This document shows positions 26,536 through 35,532 of a DNA stretch of 64,000 nucleotides, piece after piece (the stretch's first letter is position 1; every line of letters starts with the position of its first letter). Under the pieces are notes generated by a model that did no database searches, had not been told where the DNA came from, and worked only from the letters and a program-made list of their open reading frames with translations. A program made the translations under genes and the position numbers. Source of the DNA: Lacisediminihabitans changchengi (GTDB lineage: Bacteria; Actinomycetota; Actinomycetes; Actinomycetales; Microbacteriaceae); NCBI RefSeq assembly GCF_016634425.1, contig NZ_JAEPES010000006.1, positions 1 through 64,000 on the forward strand, written 5' to 3'.

Positions 26536-29079
26536 CTACAGTTCCACGGCTACAACCGTGTCAAACAACCCGACCCGCCGCAGCCCCTCGTGCGACTCGA
26601 TGCCGGTGTACGACAGGGAGGCATCCTCATACCGTCGGAAGGCGAATACGGCCTGGTTCATTTGTGAGGAGTTGAAGACACCGAGGGAGACGAGCATGTC
26701 GAAGTCTTCGACGGTAAGTCCCGTGACGGTCTTGAACAGTCCGGGCTCTAACTTGGTGATGACATCCTTGAGGGTGTTTTCGCGATAGTCAGTCAGGTAC
26801 ATGAATGCGGGGATGCGGGTCGCGAACTTGATTAGGTTCTGCTGGATCTGTTTCCGTTTGGACTTGTACTCCTTCTCTTCCTCGGAGAGCTGCTTCTTTT
26901 CTTTCGGAGTGAGTTCGTCGCCCTTGGTCTTCTTGATTTTCTTCACCGCCTCGGACTTGTTGATGACTGTCTCGAAGACGTCATTGCCGAGTGCGCGGAA
27001 ACCCTCGATGTTCATGACCGCGGCCATCGCTGCGTCCGACGCCATGATTTTCTTCAGCGTGACGTTGTCGACGTTGACTAGGATCGCCGACTCCCATTTG
27101 CGTGCGAGGAGGGTTCCCGTAGTGCCTGTCATGGCGTAGTCGAGGACGCCACCCGCATCGATCGACCGCATGTCGGCACCGTTGTAGGCAAGGATCGGCA
27201 GAAAGTTGACGAGGTCCTCAACGGCCTTCTCAGGGTTCGGCTCCTCGGGAGATAGTCCGACACCATAATCGACCACCTGTCGCAACGCCCTGGTTGGGGC
27301 AAAGTCGAAGACGAAGCAGACTGGCTTCAGCACCTCCTCGGCATTCGGATCATCGCCGTTCGGGTTCTTGATAGACCATGGCGACTGCACGCGGAATGCA
27401 GCCTGGAAGTAGGTTTCCGGCGACTTGAGATTGCGGAGCATCAGGATTGACGACCACTGCGCCACGGTTACCCCGGTCGTCAACTTTCCGCAGGATAGCG
27501 TGATCGTTTTCGTGTCTACCCCATTGCCGATCGCTTGTCGCACGGGCGGGAGCGCCTCAAGTCCAATACCAGCGCCGGGGCCAGCGACGTTGAGCACCCT
27601 GTACTGGCCCCAGTAGGGCACGTTCTGCTTCTCCCCGAGGATATTCACCATTGCGTGGCAGGCGGCGACGTTCGGCAAGAACCAAAACGAGTGCTGGAGG
27701 TATGGGAGCAGCCGCGCATCGGAGTACGGGAATGGCGGCCGCGTGCCGCCCTTTAGGGCATCGATCTGTGTGGGGAGATGCTGGCCGCGGATGATGTCGA
27801 GCCACTTCTGTACGTCATCTTTGTGCTTGAAGGAGGCGTTCGAGCCGACGCCGATCGCGGCGAAGAAAGTATTGAGGTCGAATTCATCGAACTCACCTGC
27901 GCTTGCGACTTTCACAAGTTCGTCCGGCATTTGATAGGTGAACAGCCGCATTTCGGGGAGCGCCCCATACGGGTTGAGCTTGTCTGGGTGCTGCCTCACA
28001 TATTTGGCCTTGGCCCGCTGCTCGTCGGTATAGGTCCAGTTGAAGATCTGCTCCTCGATAAACTCCCCGGTCGCTAGCGCCTTGAACGGCGTGCCGGAGA
28101 GGTAGAGGTAGGCGCGGGTCGTGATCGGCAGAAAATCATTCTCATCGCTGCCCAGTTCGTCGAGCTCCTCGTCGAACGTCTCCAGCGCCTCGCCATACTC
28201 TCCGGCGAGTTCTTTCTTCGCTTCCTTCTCGTCCTCGCCCTCGAAGAGCTCCTTGGCGCTATCGCGCCACGCGCCGAAGTGGTACTCGTCGAAGATGACG
28301 AGGTCCCAGCTGATTGCGTGAATCCACTCGTTCTTTGCCTTCATGAGCCCGGTCGCCTTGTCGCGACCGAGCAGGTCCTGAAACGAACCGAAGTAAACGA
28401 GCGGCTTCTTATTGTCTACGGTTTTCGGATCGATGCCGGAGGACTTGGAGACGTATTGCCAACCATCGAAATCCTTGTGCGAGAGCAGATCAGTCGCCCA
28501 GGCGTCTTCGACCGCTGGCTTGAAGGTTACGACGAGTACCCGTGTCGCACCGAGCGACTTCGCGAGCTGGTAGCTGGTGAAGGTTTTACCGAAGCGCATC
28601 TTCGCGTTCCAGAGGAAGCGCGGCACCCCGTGCATGTCCTCCTTCCAGATCGAGTGAAAGTAGTCGTGGGTCTTCTCCACCGCGCGCATTTGCTCCGGAC
28701 GCATCGGAAACGTCTCGTGGTGCGTGCCAGCGACAGCCTGCCCGGTGCGCAACTCGGTGATTGCCGTCCGTACATCGGCTACGGAGCATTCCATCCACTC
28801 CAGCGTCGGATTCGCGAAACCCTTTGCCTTCAGCCGTGCCCGCACGTCGAAGTCGCGAAGGAATACGCCATCCTCACGCAGAGCCGACTCATCGACCTCG
28901 ATCGTGTAGTTAGTGACCGCTGCGGTCTTCACCTGCTGTGCTACCCGTGTCTTCACCCCTTGCGTCGTCTGCCCGACCTTCAACCAGCCTTCGTGCTGAT
29001 CATCGTGGATTGCGTACGCATAAATACGGAGCTGCCCCTCGGGGCGCTCCGGCATCAACTCATTGAGAGACTTACTCAT
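26536..29079 (-). CDS. GIY-YIG nuclease / SF2 helicase fusion
   Basis: An 847-aa protein. Residues about 17-110 look like a T5orf172-type GIY-YIG nuclease (RIYAYAIHDD, then LKVGQTTQGVKTRV, with a late glutamate near LEWME). The SF2 helicase core follows: MRFGKTFTSY (motif I, about 161-170), VIFDEYHFGAW (motif II, Glu-Tyr-His variant, 265-268) and YLYLSGTPF (motif III). A Lys/Glu-rich segment lies near the C-terminus. It resembles restriction subunits that translocate and cut DNA. It overlaps the upstream methyltransferase by eight bases. Which DNA it attacks is inferred from its neighbours. Confidence 0.8.
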   Translation of the reverse strand: MSKSLNELMPERPEGQLRIYAYAIHDDQHEGWLKVGQTTQGVKTRVAQQVKTAAVTNYTIEVDESALREDGVFLRDFDVRARLKAKGFANPTLEWMECSVADVRTAITELRTGQAVAGTHHETFPMRPEQMRAVEKTHDYFHSIWKEDMHGVPRFLWNAKMRFGKTFTSYQLAKSLGATRVLVVTFKPAVEDAWATDLLSHKDFDGWQYVSKSSGIDPKTVDNKKPLVYFGSFQDLLGRDKATGLMKAKNEWIHAISWDLVIFDEYHFGAWRDSAKELFEGEDEKEAKKELAGEYGEALETFDEELDELGSDENDFLPITTRAYLYLSGTPFKALATGEFIEEQIFNWTYTDEQRAKAKYVRQHPDKLNPYGALPEMRLFTYQMPDELVKVASAGEFDEFDLNTFFAAIGVGSNASFKHKDDVQKWLDIIRGQHLPTQIDALKGGTRPPFPYSDARLLPYLQHSFWFLPNVAACHAMVNILGEKQNVPYWGQYRVLNVAGPGAGIGLEALPPVRQAIGNGVDTKTITLSCGKLTTGVTVAQWSSILMLRNLKSPETYFQAAFRVQSPWSIKNPNGDDPNAEEVLKPVCFVFDFAPTRALRQVVDYGVGLSPEEPNPEKAVEDLVNFLPILAYNGADMRSIDAGGVLDYAMTGTTGTLLARKWESAILVNVDNVTLKKIMASDAAMAAVMNIEGFRALGNDVFETVINKSEAVKKIKKTKGDELTPKEKKQLSEEEKEYKSKRKQIQQNLIKFATRIPAFMYLTDYRENTLKDVITKLEPGLFKTVTGLTVEDFDMLVSLGVFNSSQMNQAVFAFRRYEDASLSYTGIESHEGLRRVGLFDTVVAVEL

Positions 29080-30727
29080 CGAGCGCTTCGTTCACGCCGG
29101 AGTCATCGTGCGCGGCGACCTGAGACTCGATGAATGCGATCTCGTCTGCTGTTAGGCCGTAGCGCATGTAGAGTTTCGCATCCGTCCAGTCTTCAGTGAG
29201 GGGAAGGTCAGGCACGAACGAGTAAACATCTCGGTTCGCGTGCTGCGTTGACTTCCTGAGGGAGACAAGGAATCTCAGGAATCGTGTCCGAATGTACTTC
29301 GAGTATCTCGTAGCCTCGTCCTCAGACTTGAACCGGCCGGCTACGAGGTAGGTTTCGGTGGAAGCTGTTCCTGGTCCGGCAATGATCGGTTTGCTGAGGA
29401 ACTTCGTCTCGACGGCGGCGCTCGTGCCCTGCACCGCTGTCATCAAGACCTTCCACTCGTCGACCCACTCGGGGTTCTGCGGGATCTCGCTTCGATCGAC
29501 GTAGCTGATCTTCTGGGACCCATAAAGCTGGACAGCGTCCTTGATACCTGCGGGCGAAGACTTGCCGTGGAAGAACGTTCTCAGGCCGAACGGTTTGCCA
29601 GGGGAGACCCGCTGATCGAGGGTTGACTCCTGCTTTGCTGTTACTTTGTCGAGGATTGACACTGCCTCGTTCCGGCGAACCAGCACATCGTAGGTGTCAA
29701 GACGACGAGCGGTAGCGGCGCCGAGTGGCTTGCCATCCCACATTGTTTGGATCGTACATGGGCCGTCATAGTCCCGTTCCCACAGGAAGTACGAGATGCC
29801 GCCGCGGATCTTCACCCCAGGGAATCCGTCGTAGAGCTTCGGAAAATCGACGAGGCACTTCAGCTGATGCGATGTCAGCATTCTCTCGCGAAATTTGTCG
29901 AGTCCTCGGCCCCCCGAAAACCAGCGCGAGGGTGTGACCATCACAAGGTACTTCGGGTCAAGCGCTATCGCGTTCTCGACGAAGAACTGGTAGATCGGTG
30001 TGGCTGAGTTATTGTGCCCACCGTCGTCCAGTTGGTACGGGGGGTTCCCAATGATGACGTCGAAGTGCATGTCGGCTCCAAACAGTTGCGCGATTCGCGC
30101 CTTGATGTCTGTGGTGTGGATGAAAGCGTAGGCGTGGGACTCGAGTTCGTCACCTCGTGAGTACTCGGCCTCGTTCGCCCCGCAAAATTTGCAACGCCCC
30201 GTACCGACGATCTCGACGATGATCTCGCCGCCCTTGGTTGGGTCAACCTGCCGCTCGCGTTTCCGTCCGCTCCACGTGTGCTCGGTGCGCGCGAACCAGA
30301 CGTTGCCGTCCTCGGAAGTGAATGACTTTGCGATTGAGTGCTGGCCGTTCGCCCGCTTCGAGCAGTAGAGACTGCGCCGGGCAAGCATCGAGGTGAGTTG
30401 CGTGATCCCGATGCCGAAGACCTGCTTCGTCAGAATGTGGTCGACGCGCTCCTGCAGGTCCGGGATCGTGGTTGCAAGTCCATCGGCCAACCGCGAGGTG
30501 ATCTCTCGGAGGAACACCCCCGACTTCGTGAACGGGTCGAGGAATGTCAGAGTTGGATCGGCCCAGATGCTCGCGCCGTCGTGTGACTCGGCCCACGCGA
30601 TTTCCAGCATGTCGAGCATCTGGTTTGCGAACTCTGGCGGCGTGAATACTTCGTCGTTCGACAGATTCGCGATGCAGGTGAGCACGTCCGGATTTCGACT
30701 TCGGAGTGTGACGGTCGCCTGGTTCAT
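29072..30727 (-). CDS. Eco57I-type N6-adenine DNA methyltransferase
   Basis: A 551-aa methyltransferase. DVIIGNPPYQLDDGG carries the catalytic NPPY (228-231). The SAM-binding motif I is degenerate, FLDPFTKSGVFLREI (62-76) in place of DPACGSG. A CKFC pair (179-182) suggests a small zinc site. The C-terminal 250 residues probably form the target-recognition domain. True start ATG 30725-30727 (MNQATVTL), overlapping the previous stop by four bases. It is probably the modification arm of a restriction-like system, with the smaller methyltransferase-type protein upstream. Confidence 0.85.
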   Translation of the reverse strand: MNQATVTLRSRNPDVLTCIANLSNDEVFTPPEFANQMLDMLEIAWAESHDGASIWADPTLTFLDPFTKSGVFLREITSRLADGLATTIPDLQERVDHILTKQVFGIGITQLTSMLARRSLYCSKRANGQHSIAKSFTSEDGNVWFARTEHTWSGRKRERQVDPTKGGEIIVEIVGTGRCKFCGANEAEYSRGDELESHAYAFIHTTDIKARIAQLFGADMHFDVIIGNPPYQLDDGGHNNSATPIYQFFVENAIALDPKYLVMVTPSRWFSGGRGLDKFRERMLTSHQLKCLVDFPKLYDGFPGVKIRGGISYFLWERDYDGPCTIQTMWDGKPLGAATARRLDTYDVLVRRNEAVSILDKVTAKQESTLDQRVSPGKPFGLRTFFHGKSSPAGIKDAVQLYGSQKISYVDRSEIPQNPEWVDEWKVLMTAVQGTSAAVETKFLSKPIIAGPGTASTETYLVAGRFKSEDEATRYSKYIRTRFLRFLVSLRKSTQHANRDVYSFVPDLPLTEDWTDAKLYMRYGLTADEIAFIESQVAAHDDSGVNEALDE

Positions 30728-31362
30728 GATGCGATCTCCTCGACAGTCATAGCCGGAAACTCCTTCGTCGGCGTGAAGATCTCGCTCTCCTCCAGGTGAT
30801 CCCAGAGCGTGCCTTGGAACGAAGCGCGCTGAGTGAGATTGTCGTATCGGAAGTCGCGGCGCTGGAATCTGCCCCTGCCGAGGTAGCCCCATTCAGGGAA
30901 CACGATGGGTTCGCCTTCGGCGGTTGTCATGCTGAGGGCGTCGCCCTGAATGATGTTCGCTGCGAGGACGCGCTCCGCCGCCCGGTGCCAGTCATCACTC
31001 GGCTTCGCATTGAGGTAGCCAGTGAATACCTCGATGAGGCTCTCGCGACACTCGACGGTGTTGTCCGCGAGCAGCTCGATCCCATAGATGCACATCAACG
31101 CGAGGAGCGCCTGGTGTCGCCGCTCGAAATCCGATTTCCCATATCGCGCTTCGACGGTGGCAAGCTTGCGCCGGAGAACTGGTACGAGGAAGTTGCCTGA
31201 ACCACATGCGGGCTCCAGCACGCGCGAATCGATGCGCTCGGACTCAGCTTTGACGAGATCGAGCATGTTGTCGACCATCCAGTTGGGCGTAAATACCTCG
31301 CCATGGTCTGCGACGCGCTGCTTCGACTTGACGAGGCGCGCGGAGGATTGGTTGGTCGTCAT
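30724..31362 (-). CDS. Short N6-methyltransferase-type protein without NPPY
   Basis: A 212-aa protein with GEVFTP (22-26) and a good SAM-binding motif I, VLEPACGSGNFLVPVL (48-63). It stops before any NPPY motif, so alone it should bind SAM but lack the usual catalytic loop. The next gene has NPPY but a weak motif I, so the pair may be complementary halves. ATG 31360-31362 follows AGAGGGGG. It is the first gene of the four-gene operon. A degenerate regulator is the alternative. Confidence 0.75.
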   Translation of the reverse strand: MTTNQSSARLVKSKQRVADHGEVFTPNWMVDNMLDLVKAESERIDSRVLEPACGSGNFLVPVLRRKLATVEARYGKSDFERRHQALLALMCIYGIELLADNTVECRESLIEVFTGYLNAKPSDDWHRAAERVLAANIIQGDALSMTTAEGEPIVFPEWGYLGRGRFQRRDFRYDNLTQRASFQGTLWDHLEESEIFTPTKEFPAMTVEEIAS

Positions 31363-31524
31363 CGATCGAACCCCCTCTTGTCTACATGGCTCTCCAATTG
31401 TAGTGACGGGCTCGGACACCGCTGGAGGCCGGGTTGCATGTGTCGACGCTGGATCGCGTAGACAGAACGACGACGCTGGCACTGTCAACGTTCCTCCATT
31501 GATGCAGTTCGGCCGCCTTGTTCT

Positions 31525-31552
31525 CACATCGTTCCGACTGCGTAACGATGTG
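31525..31552. other. Perfect inverted repeat, candidate oriT element
   Basis: CACATCGTT at 31525-31533 and AACGATGTG at 31544-31552 form a perfect 9-bp inverted repeat with a 10-base loop. It lies about 95 bases upstream of the MobF relaxase gene in a 284-base gap between divergent genes. Relaxases of this type recognise a hairpin next to their nick site, usually beside their own gene, so this is the best oriT candidate. A regulatory hairpin is the alternative. Confidence 0.4.
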
Positions 31553-31599
31553 CCTACTCGGTTAACCTGCTGATCCCCCCCTAATTGAATGTACGTATG

Positions 31600-31612
31600 C
31601 TACCGTAGGTAG
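31600..31612. promoter_or_regulatory. Palindrome upstream of relaxase gene
   Basis: CTACC-GTA-GGTAG is a 5-bp inverted repeat in an AT-richer stretch, 35 bases before the relaxase start. It is a plausible operator controlling transfer genes. Confidence 0.35.
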
Positions 31613-31646
31613 TTGCCAATACATTAGCAAGAACACGAGGTGCCGA

Positions 31647-34600
31647 GTGCATGGTGGCGTGATCCTTTTCCGGGGCTCGGGCGCGGATGCCCGCCGTTAC
31701 CTGGAGTCCGACCGCTCCCGCGCCGATGACTATTACCTGGAGGCCGGGACCGCGCTGGCGGAGTTCTCGGCCGTGAACGGCGCTGGGGAGGTGATCTGCG
31801 AGGTCGGGCTGACGCCGGACGAGTATGCCGCCTGGGTGGACTGGACGAATCCGCTCACCGGCGAGTCGATGGGTAAGCCCCGACTGGCGGGCGAGGGCAA
31901 GCAGGGCAGCCCGCGATTCATGGAGATGGTCGTGAACACGCCCAAGTCCCTGTCGATCGCCGCCGCCCTGCACCCCGAAGTGTCGGCGGCGCTGGACACG
32001 GCGCAGAAGGACGCGGTGGCCGAGATCCGGCGCTGGCTCGGACAGCACAGCGTCACCCGCGTCGGCCCGCGCGGGAAGCAGGAGGTCGTGCCGGTACAGC
32101 AGCTCGAAACCGTCTCTGTCGTCCACCACACCTCTCGGGCCGGCGACCCGCACCGGCACATCCACTTCCAGATCGGCACCCGTGTATGGGCAGCTGGTGC
32201 CTGGCGGGGGCTGGACACCGGGGCGCTGTTCCGGCAGCAGGGCGCGATTCGCGCGCTCGGCACCGCCGTCATCGCCGCGCACCCCCAACTCGCCCAGGTG
32301 CTCGACGCCCACGGGCTCACCCTCGATCCCGTCACCGGCGAGGTCGCCGAACTGGAACCCTACAACGCGGTAATGTCCAAGCGGTCGGCGCAGGTGCAGC
32401 GCAACCTCGCCAGGTTCGAGGCCGACTGGCAGGCCAAGCATCCCGGGCAGGAGCCCGGCCCGGTCGTCCGGAGACGGCTGGAGGCGATGGCCTGGGATCA
32501 CGAACGGCCCGCCAAGAAGCCGGCCACCCTCGGCGACGAGGCCGGGTGGTTGCGCGAACTGCAGGAAGCCGGCTACACCCCGGACCTCCCGCGTGCCACC
32601 GTGCAGCCGGCGCGCACCTTGGACGAGCTGCGCGTGCAACAGGTCGCATCGCGGGCACTCGACCGTTGCGCGGCCGGGGCATCGACCTGGACCCGCCACA
32701 CGGTGCAGGAGAACGTCACGCGCATCATCACCGAGGCGGGTGTGCGCGCTACCCCGGAGGCGCTGCGCGACCTCGTTGCGATCACCACGAGGCTTGCGGT
32801 CGAGGATTGCTTGTCGGTGCTGCCGCCCGACACGGTGCAACCCGACCATGTGGCGCACCTGACCTCGCTGCACGTCGTCGCCGCCGAGACGAACCTGCGC
32901 GACCGGCTGATCGCGCGTGCAACCGCCGGCGCGCGCTGGGTGCCCAACGTGACCCGCCTCGCCCAGCGGGACGGGCTGGACCCCGAGCAGGCGCAGGCGG
33001 CCGCCGCGGTCGCCGGGACCGACCCGCTCGTGGTGGTCGAAGGCGCGGCCGGCGCGGGCAAGACCACCATGCTCGGGGCCGCGATCGAATCCGCCGCCGC
33101 GCAGGGCCGCGCAACCCGGATCGTGACGCCGACGAAGAAGGCCGCGGACGTCGCCACGCAGGAACTCGGCGTGCCGACCGACAGTGTGGCGAAGCTCGTC
33201 CACGAGCACGGCTTTCGGTGGAACCCGGAGGGCGTTTGGACCCGCCTCAACCCCGGCGACACCGACCCCGGCACGGGCGCGACCTACACTGGCCCTTCCG
33301 CGAAGGCGTGGCTGACCCGCGGGGAGCGGATCGTGGTGGACGAGGCGGGCATGCTCGACCAGGACACCGCCCTGGCGCTGCTGACAGTTGCGGATGAGCG
33401 CGGCACAACTCTCGCCCTCGTCGGGGACCGGGCGCAGCTCCCCGCGGTCGGGCGCGGCGGCGTACTCGACATCGCCGCGCAGCTCTCGTCGCGCGTGTTC
33501 GACATGACGACCGTGCATCGCTTCGCGGACCCGGAGTACGCGGACCTTACGGTGCAGATGCGCCGGGGCGAGCATCCGGCGTTGCTGTTCGACCGGCTGC
33601 ACGCCCTCGGCCTCGTTCGGTTGCACGAGAGTACCGAGGCCGTGCAGGAGATGATCGCCCACGATGCACGCGGCGGGGACGCGATCACGACCGCGACCAA
33701 CGACGAGGCGCGTGAGCTGAACGAGCGCATCCGCGCCGAACGGGTGCGGGCCGGCTTGGTCGACGACGCTCGCACAACTTCGGGGAGCGATGGGCTGAGC
33801 ATCGGCCGGGGCGACGTGATCCAGACTCGACAGAACGACGCCGACGTGCAGGTGGCGAACCGGCAGACCTGGATTGTGCAGGCAGTCGGGACGGACGGGA
33901 GGGTGTGGGCGAAGGAGAAGGGCAGCGAGCGGAAACAGCCGCGCACCGTGCGCCTGCCGGCCGAGTACGTCGCCGAGCACACCCACCTCGCCTACGCGAC
34001 CACCGCCTACGGCGTGCAGGGTGCCACTGTTCCCGCGTCGCATACGGTCCTGTCGGACTCGCTGGACGCCTCCGGCGTCTACGTCGGCATGACCCGCGGC
34101 CAGGACACCAACCGGCTCCACGTCGTCGCCGCGGATGTGGACGACGCGCGCGAGCAGTTCGTCCTCGCGCTCGAGCGCGAACGTGCCGACCGGGGGCTGG
34201 TCACCGCGACCCAGGCGGCGCGGCAGGCCGTCGCCGGGCTTACGACCGACGGGCCGGTGCGCCTCGTGAACGCCGAACGCGTCGGACTCGCGGAGCAGAT
34301 CGACCGCGCTGAGCGCATAACTGCCCGGTGGAAGCAGGTAGCAGCGACGCTGAGCCGTCAGTCGAAGGAGCAGCGGGCGGAGGTCGAGCAGCGGCAGGCG
34401 ACGGTCACCGCGGCAGAGACCACCGTCACACAGGCACGAGCAGAGGTCGCCGACCCACTGATCGAGCAGGCCACCGCCGACGCCACCGCCCGCCTCTCCG
34501 CACGAGAGCGGATGTGGGAGGCATCCGCCGCTCAGCGCACCGCAAGTGGGCTCGGCAAGCGTCGTGCCGTCCGTGCCGTGACCGCCGCCGTAGACGAACA

Positions 34601-35090
34601 CCGCACTATCGAGAGGGCTGGACGGGCGCGCTGGAGCACCCTACCCGAGACGGCGGCAGGGGTCGAGCCATGGGCCGCATCAGTGGCACAGCGCGAGGCC
34701 GACGCTGACCCGCGTGTCATCGCGGCTCAGGAGCGGGCACATGAGGCTCGACAGAAACAGCAGCAGCTCATCGCGCGACAGATACAGGAGCGCGCGAACC
34801 TCCGCCGACAGGTATTCGGCGACCGCAAGCAGAACGATGCCCGAGCGCAGACCGCCCGGTGGCAGGAACGCGCAGACGCCGCCCGCCGTGACCTCGTCGC
34901 GATCGAGGCTCTGCCTGTTGTCGAGGCTGCGGAACTCATCCGCGATCGTGCCGAGCGAGAGCAAGCCCAGCGTGAGGCCGCCGAGCGCGCTCTTGCTGAA
35001 CGGAAGGCACATGCCGCGCAACGCGATGACTTCACGCGCCGCACGCCCAGCCACGGGCACACACCGCGGGGCCGAGGCCTGAGCCTGTAG
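31647..35090 (+). CDS. MobF-family relaxase/helicase (TraA/TrwC type)
   Basis: A 1147-aa conjugative relaxase. The N-terminal relaxase domain (about 1-320) starts GGVILFRGSGADARRY and has the metal histidines in VVHHTSRAGDPHRHIHF (160-173). Two adjacent tyrosines (DDYYLEAG, 28-29) are candidate nicking residues. An SF1 helicase follows, with GAAGAGKTTML near 468-478 and VVDEAGML near 563. The last 250 residues are charged coiled coil. It nicks oriT and unwinds the transferred strand. GTG 31647 follows ACGAGG with good spacing. No coupling ATPase is nearby. Confidence 0.93.
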   Translation: MHGGVILFRGSGADARRYLESDRSRADDYYLEAGTALAEFSAVNGAGEVICEVGLTPDEYAAWVDWTNPLTGESMGKPRLAGEGKQGSPRFMEMVVNTPKSLSIAAALHPEVSAALDTAQKDAVAEIRRWLGQHSVTRVGPRGKQEVVPVQQLETVSVVHHTSRAGDPHRHIHFQIGTRVWAAGAWRGLDTGALFRQQGAIRALGTAVIAAHPQLAQVLDAHGLTLDPVTGEVAELEPYNAVMSKRSAQVQRNLARFEADWQAKHPGQEPGPVVRRRLEAMAWDHERPAKKPATLGDEAGWLRELQEAGYTPDLPRATVQPARTLDELRVQQVASRALDRCAAGASTWTRHTVQENVTRIITEAGVRATPEALRDLVAITTRLAVEDCLSVLPPDTVQPDHVAHLTSLHVVAAETNLRDRLIARATAGARWVPNVTRLAQRDGLDPEQAQAAAAVAGTDPLVVVEGAAGAGKTTMLGAAIESAAAQGRATRIVTPTKKAADVATQELGVPTDSVAKLVHEHGFRWNPEGVWTRLNPGDTDPGTGATYTGPSAKAWLTRGERIVVDEAGMLDQDTALALLTVADERGTTLALVGDRAQLPAVGRGGVLDIAAQLSSRVFDMTTVHRFADPEYADLTVQMRRGEHPALLFDRLHALGLVRLHESTEAVQEMIAHDARGGDAITTATNDEARELNERIRAERVRAGLVDDARTTSGSDGLSIGRGDVIQTRQNDADVQVANRQTWIVQAVGTDGRVWAKEKGSERKQPRTVRLPAEYVAEHTHLAYATTAYGVQGATVPASHTVLSDSLDASGVYVGMTRGQDTNRLHVVAADVDDAREQFVLALERERADRGLVTATQAARQAVAGLTTDGPVRLVNAERVGLAEQIDRAERITARWKQVAATLSRQSKEQRAEVEQRQATVTAAETTVTQARAEVADPLIEQATADATARLSARERMWEASAAQRTASGLGKRRAVRAVTAAVDEHRTIERAGRARWSTLPETAAGVEPWAASVAQREADADPRVIAAQERAHEARQKQQQLIARQIQERANLRRQVFGDRKQNDARAQTARWQERADAARRDLVAIEALPVVEAAELIRDRAEREQAQREAAERALAERKAHAAQRDDFTRRTPSHGHTPRGRGLSL

Positions 35091-35102
35091 CGACGGCTGG
35101 CG

Positions 35103-35485
35103 CTACGCGAGATCGATGCGGAACGATCGCCACAGGGTGGGAGTGGTGATGAGGAGGAAAACCGCGAACATGGTCTGATTGACGACCCCGAACAAGGGAT
35201 TGCCTCCGATCGTGAGGAAGACGGTCCAGTGCACCGCGATGTCGGCGAGGATCACGACCAGAGCCACAACGACGCCCGCTCGCTTTCGGAACAGCAAGAG
35301 CAGCACCGTCAGCGGATGGAGGATGGTCAGCGAGACCCAGAACACGCGCAGGCCGGCAGGGAACTACCCGTAGGTGTCGAGGCCCCTCCGATCAGATCGA
35401 GAACGTGCGTCGCTGTCCCAATCAGGAAACCAGCAATCCAGACGACCTGGGATCGCTCGGCTGACACGATCCGAACCCAGGCGAG
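35103..35485 (-). pseudogene. Broken membrane protein gene
   Basis: The intact 80-residue 3' part (FWVSLTILHPLTVLLLLF to FRIDLA) has three hydrophobic helices. Upstream, related sequence continues in two frames: WVRIVSAERSQVVWIAGFL, then a shift, then DTYG, an in-frame TAG, and FPAGLRVFW. At least one frameshift and one stop separate the pieces, so the gene is decayed. The intact form would be a four- to five-helix membrane protein of a type I recall as common but uncharacterised in actinobacteria. It sits inside the mobile element, convergent with the relaxase. Confidence 0.6.
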
Positions 35486-35532
35486 TCATGACGCAAGGCT
35501 AGGCGACGGCCCCCGAAGAACCTTCGCGCTCG

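Noticed and set aside
31581-34601. A 1006-codon open frame on the minus strand opposite the relaxase gene
   Set aside because: It is antisense to an intact relaxase with all motifs, has low-complexity Arg/Gly/His-rich translation, and reflects high GC at third positions.
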